A DNA stretch of 64,000 bases, from assembly GCF_020010905.1 (NCBI RefSeq), contig NZ_JAGJBY010000002.1, forward strand, positions 2,480,001 through 2,544,000. Reading direction: 5' to 3'. The translations under genes were made by a program, and so were the position numbers. Positions 36,464 to 44,428 of the stretch are shown in pieces. The notes under the pieces are model-generated. The model saw only the letters and a list, made by a program, of their open reading frames with translations, ran no database searches and had not been told where the DNA came from. This DNA is from Streptomyces acidiscabies (GTDB lineage: Bacteria > Actinomycetota > Actinomycetes > Streptomycetales > Streptomycetaceae). Position 1 is the stretch's first letter, and the number at the start of each line of letters is the position of its first letter.

Positions 36464-37059
36464 GCCGCGCTCCCGGAGGGCCTCGGCAGCCAGCGGGGCC
36501 TGGTCCGCTCGTACGCGGCGATGGCGTCCTGGGACCTGAGCGTGACGTCGATGTCGTCCAGGCCCTCCAGCAGGAGCTTGCGGGCCCGGGCCGCCACCTC
36601 GAACGGCCACTGCCGCTCGCCGTCGACGACCCGCTGTGCGCGCAGGTCGACGGTGAGGGCGTAGGAGGCCGACGCCTGGGCGCGGTCCAGCATCCCGGCC
36701 ACGGCTTCCTGCGGGAGCTGTACGGCGAGCAGCCCGTTGCGTAGCGCGTTGCGCAGGAAGATGTCGCCGAAGCTGGGGGCGATCACGGCCCTGAAGCCCC
36801 AGTCCCGCAGCGCCCACACCGCGTGTTCGCGGGAGGAGCCGGTGCCGAAGTGGGGGCCGGCCAGCAGGATGCTCGCCCCGGCGCGCGCGGGCTCGTTCAG
36901 GACGAACCCGGGGTCCTCGCGCCAGCGGGCGAACAGGGCGTCCTCGAAACCCGTCTTCGTGAGCCTGCGGCAGTGCCGGGCCGGGATGATCTGGTCGGTG
37001 TCCACGTCGCTGCGGCGCAGCGGCACACAGGTACCGGTGTGCTCGGTGAGCGCGTCCAT
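36460..37059 (-). CDS. Isopropylmalate isomerase small subunit-like (LeuD-like)
   Basis: This 199-residue protein matches the small aconitase-superfamily subunit. It has the N-terminal RRSDVDTDQIIPARH and the substrate-loop motif GPHFGTGSSREHAVWAL near residue 65. It should pair with the LeuC-like protein encoded just upstream to isomerise a 2-alkylmalate to the 3-alkylmalate. The ATG lies 14 bp after the LeuC-like stop, and its own stop overlaps the LeuB-like start. Length equals that of ordinary LeuD. Nothing in the motifs suggests loss of function. Confidence 0.9.
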   Translation of the reverse strand: MDALTEHTGTCVPLRRSDVDTDQIIPARHCRRLTKTGFEDALFARWREDPGFVLNEPARAGASILLAGPHFGTGSSREHAVWALRDWGFRAVIAPSFGDIFLRNALRNGLLAVQLPQEAVAGMLDRAQASASYALTVDLRAQRVVDGERQWPFEVAARARKLLLEGLDDIDVTLRSQDAIAAYERTRPRWLPRPSGSAA

Positions 37060-37073
37060 GGTTCGGTCCTCGT

Positions 37074-38474
37074 TCAGTCGAGATCGGCGGGGGCGGCGAG
37101 CCGCCCGGCGACGGCCGTGGCGGCGGCCAGGGCGGGAGAGACCAGGTGGGTCCGGGCTCCCGTGCCCTGGCGGCCCTCGTAGTTGCGGTTGGAGGTGGAG
37201 GCGCAGCGCTGGGCGGCCATCAGCCGGTCGGGGTTCATGCCGAGGCACATCGAGCAGCCGGAGAACCGCCACTGCGCGCCCGCGTCGGTGAACACCTTGT
37301 CCAGCCCCTCCGCCTCGGCCGCCCGGCGGACCTCCATCGAGCCGGGGACGACGAGCATGTCGACGCCGGGGGCGATCGTCCGCCCCCGCAGCACGTCGGC
37401 GGCGGCCCTGAGGTCTTCGAGGCGGCCGTTGGTGCAGGAGCCGAGGAAGACGGAGTCGACGGCGATGTCCCGCATCGGGGTGCCGGGCGTCAGGCCCATG
37501 TAGTCCAGCGCCTTGCGGGCGACGGCCTGTTCCACCGGGTCGGCGAGCGCCTCGGGGTCGGGGACGAGGTCACCGATGCCCACGGCCTGGCCCGGGTTGG
37601 TGCCCCAGGTGACGTACGGGGTCAGGGACGCGGCGTGGATCACGACCGTGCGGTCGAAGGTGGCGCCCTCGTCGGTGCGCAGGTCCCGCCAGGAGGCCGC
37701 CGCCTCGTCCCAGTCGGCGCCCCGCGGGCTCTCCGGGCGCCCGCGCAGGTAGGCGAGCGTCGTCTCGTCCGGCGCGACGACGCCGGCCCGGGCGCCCGCC
37801 TCGACGCTCATGTTGCACAGGGTCATCCGGCCCTCGACGCTCAGCGCGCGCACCGCTTCGCCGCGGTACTCCAGCACGTGCCCGTGCGCCCCGTTGGCGC
37901 CGAGTTCGGCCAGCAGCGCCAGGGCGAGGTCCTTCGCGGTGACGTCCTCGCGCGGGGTGCCCACGAACTCGGCGGCCATCGTGCGGGGCCGCTGGAGCGC
38001 GAGCACCTGGGTGGCGAGCACGTGCTCGACGTCGCTGGTGCCGACGCCGAACGCCAGCGCGCCGAACGCGCCGTGCGTCGAGGTGTGGCTGTCCCCGCAG
38101 ACGACGGTCATGCCGGGCAGGACGACCCCCAGCTCGGGGCCGACCACATGGACGATGCCCTGCCGGTCGTCACCGTGGCGGAAGAGCCGGATCCCCTGCT
38201 CGGCGCAGTTGCCGCGCAGGGTCCGCACCTGGAGGGCGGCGACGGGATCGGTGATGGTCAGGGAGTCGGTGGGGACGTTGTGGTCCTCGACCGCCAGGGT
38301 GAGATCGGGGCGGCGGGCGCGGCGGCCCGCCTGGGTGAGTCCGTCGAACGCCTGCGCCGAGGTGGCCTCGTGGACCAGGTGGAGGTCCACGTAGAGGAGG
38401 TCGGACCCGTCCTCCTCCCGCTTGACGACGTGGGCGTCCCACAGCTTGTCGACGAGTGTGGAGGGAGTGTTCAC
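37074..38474 (-). CDS. Isopropylmalate isomerase large subunit-like (LeuC-like)
   Basis: This 466-residue aconitase-superfamily protein begins STLVDKLWDAHVV, typical of LeuC. The iron-sulfur cluster Cys residues are all present, in FLGSCTNGR and SGCSMCLGMNPD near the C-terminus, and VVCGDSHTSTHGAFGALAFG near residue 130 is conserved. With the LeuD-like partner it moves the hydroxyl of a 2-alkylmalate. The GTG overlaps the LeuA-like stop (GTGA), so the whole cassette is translated in one run. A housekeeping leuCD pair is presumably elsewhere in the genome; this copy is dedicated to the cluster by position. Confidence 0.9.
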   Translation of the reverse strand: MNTPSTLVDKLWDAHVVKREEDGSDLLYVDLHLVHEATSAQAFDGLTQAGRRARRPDLTLAVEDHNVPTDSLTITDPVAALQVRTLRGNCAEQGIRLFRHGDDRQGIVHVVGPELGVVLPGMTVVCGDSHTSTHGAFGALAFGVGTSDVEHVLATQVLALQRPRTMAAEFVGTPREDVTAKDLALALLAELGANGAHGHVLEYRGEAVRALSVEGRMTLCNMSVEAGARAGVVAPDETTLAYLRGRPESPRGADWDEAAASWRDLRTDEGATFDRTVVIHAASLTPYVTWGTNPGQAVGIGDLVPDPEALADPVEQAVARKALDYMGLTPGTPMRDIAVDSVFLGSCTNGRLEDLRAAADVLRGRTIAPGVDMLVVPGSMEVRRAAEAEGLDKVFTDAGAQWRFSGCSMCLGMNPDRLMAAQRCASTSNRNYEGRQGTGARTHLVSPALAAATAVAGRLAAPADLD

Positions 38475-39658
38475 GACGACTTCGCCGCCTCGGTGAAACG
38501 GCCCGCGATCCGCTGCGCCAGGTCGCTGAGCTCGTCGCACTCGCCGGGCGGGCGCGAGGCCACGAACTCCTCGTAGAGCCCCTCGACCAGTTCCTGCTCG
38601 GCGGGGACGCCCATGCGGTCGAGCAGGTAGCGCAGGATCGACCGGCCGGAGTGCCGTCCGACCAGCAGCGACCGCTCGCGGCCGTACAGGTGCGGATTCA
38701 GGTATTCGTAGTTGATCGGGTTCTTCAGAATTCCGGCCTGGTGGATTCCGGCTTCGGTCGCGAAAGCGTTGACGCCGAAGACCGCTTTGTTGCGGGACGG
38801 AGCCAGCGCGATCGTCTCCGAAAGGAGGAGATAGGCCGGGTAAAGTCCGTCCAGCTGGATGTCTATGCTGGCGCCGAATTGATCGCCCTTGTGCCGCAGT
38901 ACGGACGCGAGTTCTTCCAGCGGCGTGTTTCCGGCGCGTTCACCGATTCCGCCGAGGGTGGCCTGCACCTCGTCGGCGCCCGCCTGGATTCCGGCGAGCG
39001 CATTGGCGAGGGAAAGGCCCATGTCGTCGTGGCAGTGCGTGGACAGGACGACGTCGTCCGGAATCCACGAGCGCACGGACGCGCAAAGGTCCCCGTACTC
39101 CTGCGGGGTGGCGCAGCCGGTCGTGTCGGCGAGGATCACCGTGGTCGCGCCGTCCTCGACGGCGGCGGTGACGAGCGCCTCGATGTGGTCCTTGCTGCCC
39201 CGGCTGGCGTCCTCGACGCCGAAGGAGATGTCGGCCGCGCCGAGGTCGACGGCGAGCCGGATCGCGTCGCGCACCTCCTGCACGGACTCGGCGCGCGTGA
39301 TGCCCCGCTTGTGCTCCAGGTGCAGGTCGCTGCCGGTGCCGCAGATCTGCACCTGGTGGTTGGAGCGGGCCCCGCCGGCGGCCATGGAGGCCCGGACGTC
39401 GTCGGTGGACGCGCGGTTGAAGGTGGCGAACCGGGCGGTCGTCAGGGACTCGGCGATCAGCCGGGTCGCCTCGGCGTCCGCCGGGGACGAGCCGGGGAAT
39501 CCGGCCTCCACGATGTCCGCGCCGTACGCCTCGGCGGCCAGCGCCAGCGGCAGTTTCTGCTGCGGCGACATCGCATTGCCGGGCGCTTGTTCTCCGTCGC
39601 GCAAGGTGGCGTCGAATACGGAAATCCGGCGTCGGCGGTATGTGCGGTCGATAGTCAC
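38471..39658 (-). CDS. Short isopropylmalate-synthase-like enzyme (LeuA-like) without regulatory domain
   Basis: This 395-residue member of the isopropylmalate/homocitrate synthase family condenses acetyl-CoA with a 2-keto acid. The catalytic motif FDATLRDGEQAPGNAM is near residue 15, the metal-binding HCHDDMGLSLANAL near residue 200, and GIGERAGNTPLEEL follows. It ends after the catalytic and subdomain parts; the C-terminal leucine-binding LeuA_dimer domain of ordinary 520-570-residue LeuA is absent. It should therefore not be feedback-inhibited by leucine, and its keto-acid specificity is open. The GTG at 39658 is preceded by an AGGGGGCGA-type site. It is the first gene of the leu-like operon and is divergent from the cluster regulator. 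Confidence 0.85.
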   Translation of the reverse strand: MTIDRTYRRRRISVFDATLRDGEQAPGNAMSPQQKLPLALAAEAYGADIVEAGFPGSSPADAEATRLIAESLTTARFATFNRASTDDVRASMAAGGARSNHQVQICGTGSDLHLEHKRGITRAESVQEVRDAIRLAVDLGAADISFGVEDASRGSKDHIEALVTAAVEDGATTVILADTTGCATPQEYGDLCASVRSWIPDDVVLSTHCHDDMGLSLANALAGIQAGADEVQATLGGIGERAGNTPLEELASVLRHKGDQFGASIDIQLDGLYPAYLLLSETIALAPSRNKAVFGVNAFATEAGIHQAGILKNPINYEYLNPHLYGRERSLLVGRHSGRSILRYLLDRMGVPAEQELVEGLYEEFVASRPPGECDELSDLAQRIAGRFTEAAKSS

Positions 39659-39945
39659 CTGGTCGCCCCCTGGACGGTGTCGAGTCCCGGGGAGACTAAT
39701 TCGGCGGGGAGGGGTGCGGGCAGGGTTTCATGCTCGGTCGAAACTCCCTGCAATGCAATGTACCGGTAATGGTGACTCTCCGGAATCGATCGGTGACGGT
39801 GTGTGCATTGAGGGTGTGGAGGGGCACCGTCATTCGCGTTGATCTGAAACTCATTGCGGCCCGGCAGGGGCCGGACCATACTCCGGGAGCCACGTCGATC
39901 TTGCCGACTTGGCCGAGAATTTTGTCCATGATCTGGGGGAGATCA
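39659..39945. promoter_or_regulatory. Divergent control region between leuA-like operon and regulator
   Basis: This 287-bp stretch must hold both promoters. I see a TGCAATGCAATG direct repeat (about 39749-39764) and a CGGCCC-GGCAG-GGGCCG hairpin at about 39860-39876, near the regulator side. I found no Leu-rich leader peptide of the classical leu attenuator kind and no unambiguous -35/-10 pair. Confidence 0.4.
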
Positions 39946-40866
39946 GTGCAGCGGATTCATTTCACCGTGCAGGATCTGACGCGCATGACCATCGCGTCGA
40001 CCGGTGATCCGGCGGTGGAGACGGCACTGGCCGCCGACCTGCTCCGCCGCCGGAGCGGAGGCGCGATCTTCGGGCGCTGGCGGGACCTGGTGAGCCAGGC
40101 GGCACCCCTGCGCCTCCCGTCGAGACCCTCGGTGCCCGACCACCTCACCCTGCTCGCGCAGGCCAGCGGCGCCGCCGTACTGCGGGACTGGACGGGTGGC
40201 CGCGACTCCGCCGCCGACAGCGACTTCTTCGACCACGTGCTCGCCCCGTACTGGGAGCGCGTCAACGCCTACCTCCGCGCCGACGCCGAACACCGCAGCC
40301 GGATCTTCCTCGGCGGCGGGGTGGAGGCCCTGCTGGGCACGCTGCACGCACGCATCGAGTGGAACTCCCCGGTGCTCGAACTGGACAACGGCCTGGACGG
40401 CGAGTTCCATCCGCGGGGCGCGAGCCTGACGGTCGTGCCCTCGCTGTTCCTGCACAGCAGACCCGTGGTGTACACGGGCGGCACCTCGCCCGTCCTGGTG
40501 TACCCCGTCCCGCTGGACGCGGTGACGGCGGCGGCCCTGTGGGACGAGCCCGAACAGCAGGACCGGGCCCTCGGCGCACTCATGGGCCGCACCCGCGCGA
40601 GCGTCCTGCTCGCCCTGACGGAGAACTGCACCACCACCGAACTCGGCCGGCGGCTCGGCATCTCGGCCGCGGCGGCGAGCCAGCACACCACGGTGCTGCG
40701 GGCCGCCGGACTCATCACCAGCAGCCGCAGGCTCAACGCGGTCGTGCACTCCCTCACCGACCTGGGCCTGACCCTCCTCAGGGAGGGCGAGGAATTCCCC
40801 CGGGACGGCGAAGAACTCCCCGGGGCGGACGCGGAGTGCCCCCCCGAGTGCCGCCGCGCCTCGTGA
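39946..40866 (+). CDS. Winged-helix (ArsR-like, DUF5937) transcriptional regulator
   Basis: This 306-residue protein has an N-terminal region (RIHFTVQDLTRMTIAS..., about 1-210) resembling the DUF5937 family and a C-terminal ArsR-type winged helix: LLALTENCTTTELGRRLGISAAAASQHTTVLRAAGLI, about residues 218-255. An acidic tail follows. The GTG at 39946 was chosen because GGGGGA lies 5 nt upstream; earlier in-frame starts have no such site. It is divergent from the leu-like operon and 80 bp upstream of the FAAL gene, so it is the likely cluster-situated regulator. Whether it represses or activates, and its ligand, cannot be read from sequence. No metal-binding Cys cluster is seen. Confidence 0.8.
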   Translation: MQRIHFTVQDLTRMTIASTGDPAVETALAADLLRRRSGGAIFGRWRDLVSQAAPLRLPSRPSVPDHLTLLAQASGAAVLRDWTGGRDSAADSDFFDHVLAPYWERVNAYLRADAEHRSRIFLGGGVEALLGTLHARIEWNSPVLELDNGLDGEFHPRGASLTVVPSLFLHSRPVVYTGGTSPVLVYPVPLDAVTAAALWDEPEQQDRALGALMGRTRASVLLALTENCTTTELGRRLGISAAAASQHTTVLRAAGLITSSRRLNAVVHSLTDLGLTLLREGEEFPRDGEELPGADAECPPECRRAS

Positions 40867-40946
40867 CGTCCACCCCCTTCTCCGGCCGTCCGCACGCGCA
40901 CAGATCCCTGACACACCCATTCCCCGCACGTCCGGAGAGGCATTCC

Positions 40947-42734
40947 GTGGGCTACGACATGATCGAGAACATCACCGCCGCGCCCTCGTTGGGCGCCCTG
41001 CTGCGCGACCACGTGCGCGACCGCGCCGGCCAGGACGCCGTGGTGTTCGTGCGCGACCCGCAGACCGACGACGCGGACACCCTCACCTACGCACAGCTGG
41101 ACCGCCGGGCCGGGGCCGTCGCCGACGTCCTGCGCACCCACGCCGCGCCCGGCGACCGGGTGCTGCTGCTGTACCCGCAGAGCACCGAGGGCGTCGCGGC
41201 CTTCGCGGGCTGCCTGTACGCCGGAACCCTCGCCGTGGTCGCCCCCATGCCGGGCAGCTACCAGCAGGACCGCAAGCGGGTCACGTCGATCGTCTCCGAC
41301 GCCGGGATCTCCGTGGTCCTCACCGACAGCGCGAACCTCGAAGCCGTCCAGGAGTGGGCCGGCGCCGCCGCACTGCCCGGCCTGCGCGTCCTGGCCAGCG
41401 ACACCTTCGACGACGCCGAGGGCCACCTCGCGGCGCTCGCACCGGCCGGCCACGAGACGCCGGCGATGCTCCAGTACACCTCGGGCTCCACCAGCGAACC
41501 CAAGGGCGTCACGATCACGCACGGCAACCTGCTGCACGACATCGCGGCGTTCGTGTCGTCGCTCGGCGCGGAAGAACCGGTCAGGACGGGCGGCTGGGCG
41601 CCGCTCTACCACGACATGGGCCTCATCGGGCAGACCCTCGCGCCGCTCGCCATGGGCAGCACGGTGGTCCTGATGTCGGCCGTGACCTTCGTGAAGCGTC
41701 CGGTCCAGTGGCTGCGCCTCATCGACCGGTACGACCTGCGGTTCTCCGCCGCGCCGAACTTCGCCCACGACCTGTGCGTCGCGAAGGTCACCGACGAGCA
41801 ACTGACCGGCCTCGACCTGTCCCGGTGGCGGTACGCCCTCAGCGGCGGCGAGCCCGCACAGGCGTCGACCATCCGCAGATTCACCGAACGCTTCGCCGCG
41901 GCCGGCCTCGACCCCGACGCGTTCGGCGTCTGCTACGGCCTCGCCGAGTGCACCGTCTTCGTCGCCGGCTCACCCGAGCGCCCGGCGGTCGTCACCGACC
42001 TGGACCCGGCCCTGCTCGAACAGGGCCTCCTGCGCCGGGCGACCGACGGCACCGAAGGGCGTCCGGTGCCCGGCAACGGCGCCGTGCACGGCGTGGAGGC
42101 CCGGATCGTCGACCCCGGCACCCGCGAGGACCTGCCCGCAGGCAGCGTGGGGGAGATCTGGCTGCGCGGCCCGAGCGTCGCCCGCGGCTACTGGGAGAAC
42201 CCGCAGGCGACCGCCGAGACGTTCCAGGCCCGCACCAAGGACGGCGACGGCCCGTTCCTGCGCACCGGCGACCTCGGCGGCTTCCTCGACGGGGAGCTGT
42301 ACGTCACCGGACGACGCAAGGACCTGATGATCATCAACGGGCGCAATCTGCACCCGCAGGACGTCGAACACGCCCTGCGCGACCGGCACGACGAGCTGGA
42401 CGGACTGCCGGGCGCGGTCTTCTCCGTACCGGTGGACGGCGCGGGCGGCGCGAACGAGGAAGCGCTCGTCGTCATGCAGGAGGTGCGCGGCCGTCCCGCG
42501 CCGGACGACGCCCAGGTGCTCGTCCGCGCCATGCGCGACACGGTCTCCCGGGAGTTCGGGGTACGCGCGGCGGGCGTCCTGCTCCTGCGCCGGGCCGGCG
42601 TCCGGCGCACCACCAGCGGCAAGATCCAGCGCGCGGCCATGCGCGACCTGTTCCTCTCCGGCGCGGTCGAACCGCTCTTCGCGGAGTTCGACGCCCGGCA
42701 CGCCGCCCTCGCCGGACAGGGGCGCACGGCATGA
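40947..42734 (+). CDS. Fatty-acyl-AMP ligase (FAAL)
   Basis: This 595-residue ANL-superfamily enzyme activates a fatty acid as acyl-AMP and loads it on an acyl carrier protein. It has the AMP-binding motif QYTSGSTSEPKGVTITHGN near residue 175, APLYHDMGLIG (typical of FAALs) near 213, CYGLAECTVF near 330 and a GRRKDLMIINGRNLHPQDVE hinge near 455. The last segment RTTSGKIQRAAMRDLF carries the C-terminal catalytic Lys. The GTG start follows GGAGAGG. It overlaps the first dehydrogenase-like gene by 4 bp and is followed by an ACP, the usual arrangement for starting lipopeptide synthesis. Acyl-chain length cannot be read from the sequence. Confidence 0.9.
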   Translation: MGYDMIENITAAPSLGALLRDHVRDRAGQDAVVFVRDPQTDDADTLTYAQLDRRAGAVADVLRTHAAPGDRVLLLYPQSTEGVAAFAGCLYAGTLAVVAPMPGSYQQDRKRVTSIVSDAGISVVLTDSANLEAVQEWAGAAALPGLRVLASDTFDDAEGHLAALAPAGHETPAMLQYTSGSTSEPKGVTITHGNLLHDIAAFVSSLGAEEPVRTGGWAPLYHDMGLIGQTLAPLAMGSTVVLMSAVTFVKRPVQWLRLIDRYDLRFSAAPNFAHDLCVAKVTDEQLTGLDLSRWRYALSGGEPAQASTIRRFTERFAAAGLDPDAFGVCYGLAECTVFVAGSPERPAVVTDLDPALLEQGLLRRATDGTEGRPVPGNGAVHGVEARIVDPGTREDLPAGSVGEIWLRGPSVARGYWENPQATAETFQARTKDGDGPFLRTGDLGGFLDGELYVTGRRKDLMIINGRNLHPQDVEHALRDRHDELDGLPGAVFSVPVDGAGGANEEALVVMQEVRGRPAPDDAQVLVRAMRDTVSREFGVRAAGVLLLRRAGVRRTTSGKIQRAAMRDLFLSGAVEPLFAEFDARHAALAGQGRTA

Positions 42735-44428
42735 CCGCCTCCCTGACCGGGCTCGGCACCGAGGCCCTCGACGCACTGCTGACCCGCGCCTCCGTCCCCG
42801 GCGGCGCCTTCGACCCCGCCGAACTCGCCCGGCTGGACGAGGCCGAGGAGTTCCCCGAGGCCGCGCACCGGCTGCTCGTCGACGCCGGCCTGGGCGCGCA
42901 CTACGTCCCCGAGCGCCACGGCGGCCTCCTGCACGGCCTGGACGGGGCGATGGCCGCCCTGCGCACCGTCGCCCGACGCGACCTGACCGTCGCCATCGCC
43001 CACGGCAAGACCTTCCTCGGCGCGATGCCCACCTGGGTCGCCGGCGACGACCGGCAGACCGAACTGCTCTCCCGGGAGATCCGCGCCGGCGCCGAGGTGT
43101 GCTGGGCGCTCACCGAGCGCGGCACCGGCAGCGACCTCCTCGCCGGCCGGCTCAGCGCCCGCCCCGTCCCCGGCGGCCTCGCCCTCGACGGCGAGAAATG
43201 GCTGATCAACAACGCCACCCGGGCCCGGTTCGCCTGCGTCCTGGCCCGCACCCGGCCGGGCGGCGGCCCCCGCGGGTTCCGCTTCGTCCTGGTCGACAAG
43301 GACGCCCTCCCCGAGGGCGCCTGCCGCACGCTCCCCAAAGAACCCACGCACGGCATCCGCGGCGCCGACATCAGCGGCATCGCCCTCCAGGACGCGACGG
43401 TCGCCGACTCGGCGGGCATCGGCCCGGACGGCTCCGGCTTCGAAGTGCTCCTCACCTCGCTCCAGCTCACCCGGATCTGCGCCACCTCGCTCTCCCTGGG
43501 CGCCGCCGACCACGCGCTGCCGATCGCCGTACGCTTCCTCACCGACCGCCACCTGTACGGGCAGCGGCTCGCCGACCTGCCCCGCATCCGCAGGGCCCTC
43601 GGCGACGCCGCCTCGGCGCTGCTGCTCGCCGAGGCCGTCGCCGTACTGGCCGGGCGCAGCGCCCAGACCCTGCCCCGGGAACTCGCGGTGACCGCCGCCG
43701 TGACGAAGGCGTTCGTCCCCACGACCGTGCAGCGCTCCGTGGACGCCCTGGCCGAACTCCTCGGCGTCCGCGGCTTCCTCACCGGGGTCCTGGAACACGG
43801 CGCGTTCGCCAAGCTCGACCGCGACCACCGCATCGTGGCCGTCTTCGACGGCAGCACCGCCGTGAACCGGCACGCCCTGATCACCTCCTTCCCGCTGCTC
43901 GCCCGCGCGCACGCCGCCGACGTCCACGACGCACCGGGCCTGCGGGCGGCGGCCGGCCTCGGCGCCCCCCAGCCGCCCCTGGACCCGCGCCGGCTCACCC
44001 TGATCAGCGACGGCGGATCCAGCGTCGTCCAGTCCCTGCCCGAAGCGGCACTCCTCGCCGCCCGCCGGGGCCGCGCGGACGTCGCCGCCGACGCCCGCAC
44101 CCTCGCCGCCGAGTCGCTGCGCCTGCACCAGGAGATCGCCGACGCCCACGGCGCCTCCGCCGAGGCGTTCGCCCTCGCCCAGCGCTACGAACTCGTGTTC
44201 GCGGGAGCGGCCTGCCTCGCACTGTGGCTGCACACCGAACCCGCACCCGGCGCCCGGTGGTGGCGCGACGCCCTGTGGGTGCGGGCCTGCCTGAGCGTCG
44301 TCCTGCGCCGGCTCGGCCTCGAACCGGCCGCCGGACCCGACGCCCGCGACCTGCTCTGCGCCGAACTGCTGCGCACGGACCTCGCCGAGGGGGAGTTCTC
44401 CCTGCTGTCCGGACTGGAGACCCCATGA
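42731..44428 (+). CDS. Acyl-CoA-dehydrogenase-like protein 1
   Basis: This 565-residue protein has the acyl-CoA dehydrogenase fold (residues ~20-400: CWALTERGTGSDL, GEKWLINNATRA, LTRICATSLSLGAADHALP, RHLYGQRLADLP) plus a helical C-terminal extension of about 165 residues. At the place of the catalytic Glu (YEG in medium-chain enzymes) it has VFDGSTAVN, so Asp373 may replace it or the base lies elsewhere. In enduracidin- and ramoplanin-type clusters similar proteins are thought to put double bonds in the ACP-bound acyl chain. It sits in a GTG/ATGA-coupled row, FAAL then dehydrogenase 1 then dehydrogenase 2, so the same role is likely here. Confidence 0.8.
   Translation: MTASLTGLGTEALDALLTRASVPGGAFDPAELARLDEAEEFPEAAHRLLVDAGLGAHYVPERHGGLLHGLDGAMAALRTVARRDLTVAIAHGKTFLGAMPTWVAGDDRQTELLSREIRAGAEVCWALTERGTGSDLLAGRLSARPVPGGLALDGEKWLINNATRARFACVLARTRPGGGPRGFRFVLVDKDALPEGACRTLPKEPTHGIRGADISGIALQDATVADSAGIGPDGSGFEVLLTSLQLTRICATSLSLGAADHALPIAVRFLTDRHLYGQRLADLPRIRRALGDAASALLLAEAVAVLAGRSAQTLPRELAVTAAVTKAFVPTTVQRSVDALAELLGVRGFLTGVLEHGAFAKLDRDHRIVAVFDGSTAVNRHALITSFPLLARAHAADVHDAPGLRAAAGLGAPQPPLDPRRLTLISDGGSSVVQSLPEAALLAARRGRADVAADARTLAAESLRLHQEIADAHGASAEAFALAQRYELVFAGAACLALWLHTEPAPGARWWRDALWVRACLSVVLRRLGLEPAAGPDARDLLCAELLRTDLAEGEFSLLSGLETP

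Noticed and set aside
35435..39658. Belactosin/cystargolide-type beta-lactone pathway from the leu-like genes.
   Set aside because: Those clusters use leu-like enzymes for a beta-lactone warhead with short peptide ligases. Here the set is a full keto-acid extension cassette next to a large lipopeptide NRPS, so amino-acid homologation fits better; not excluded.
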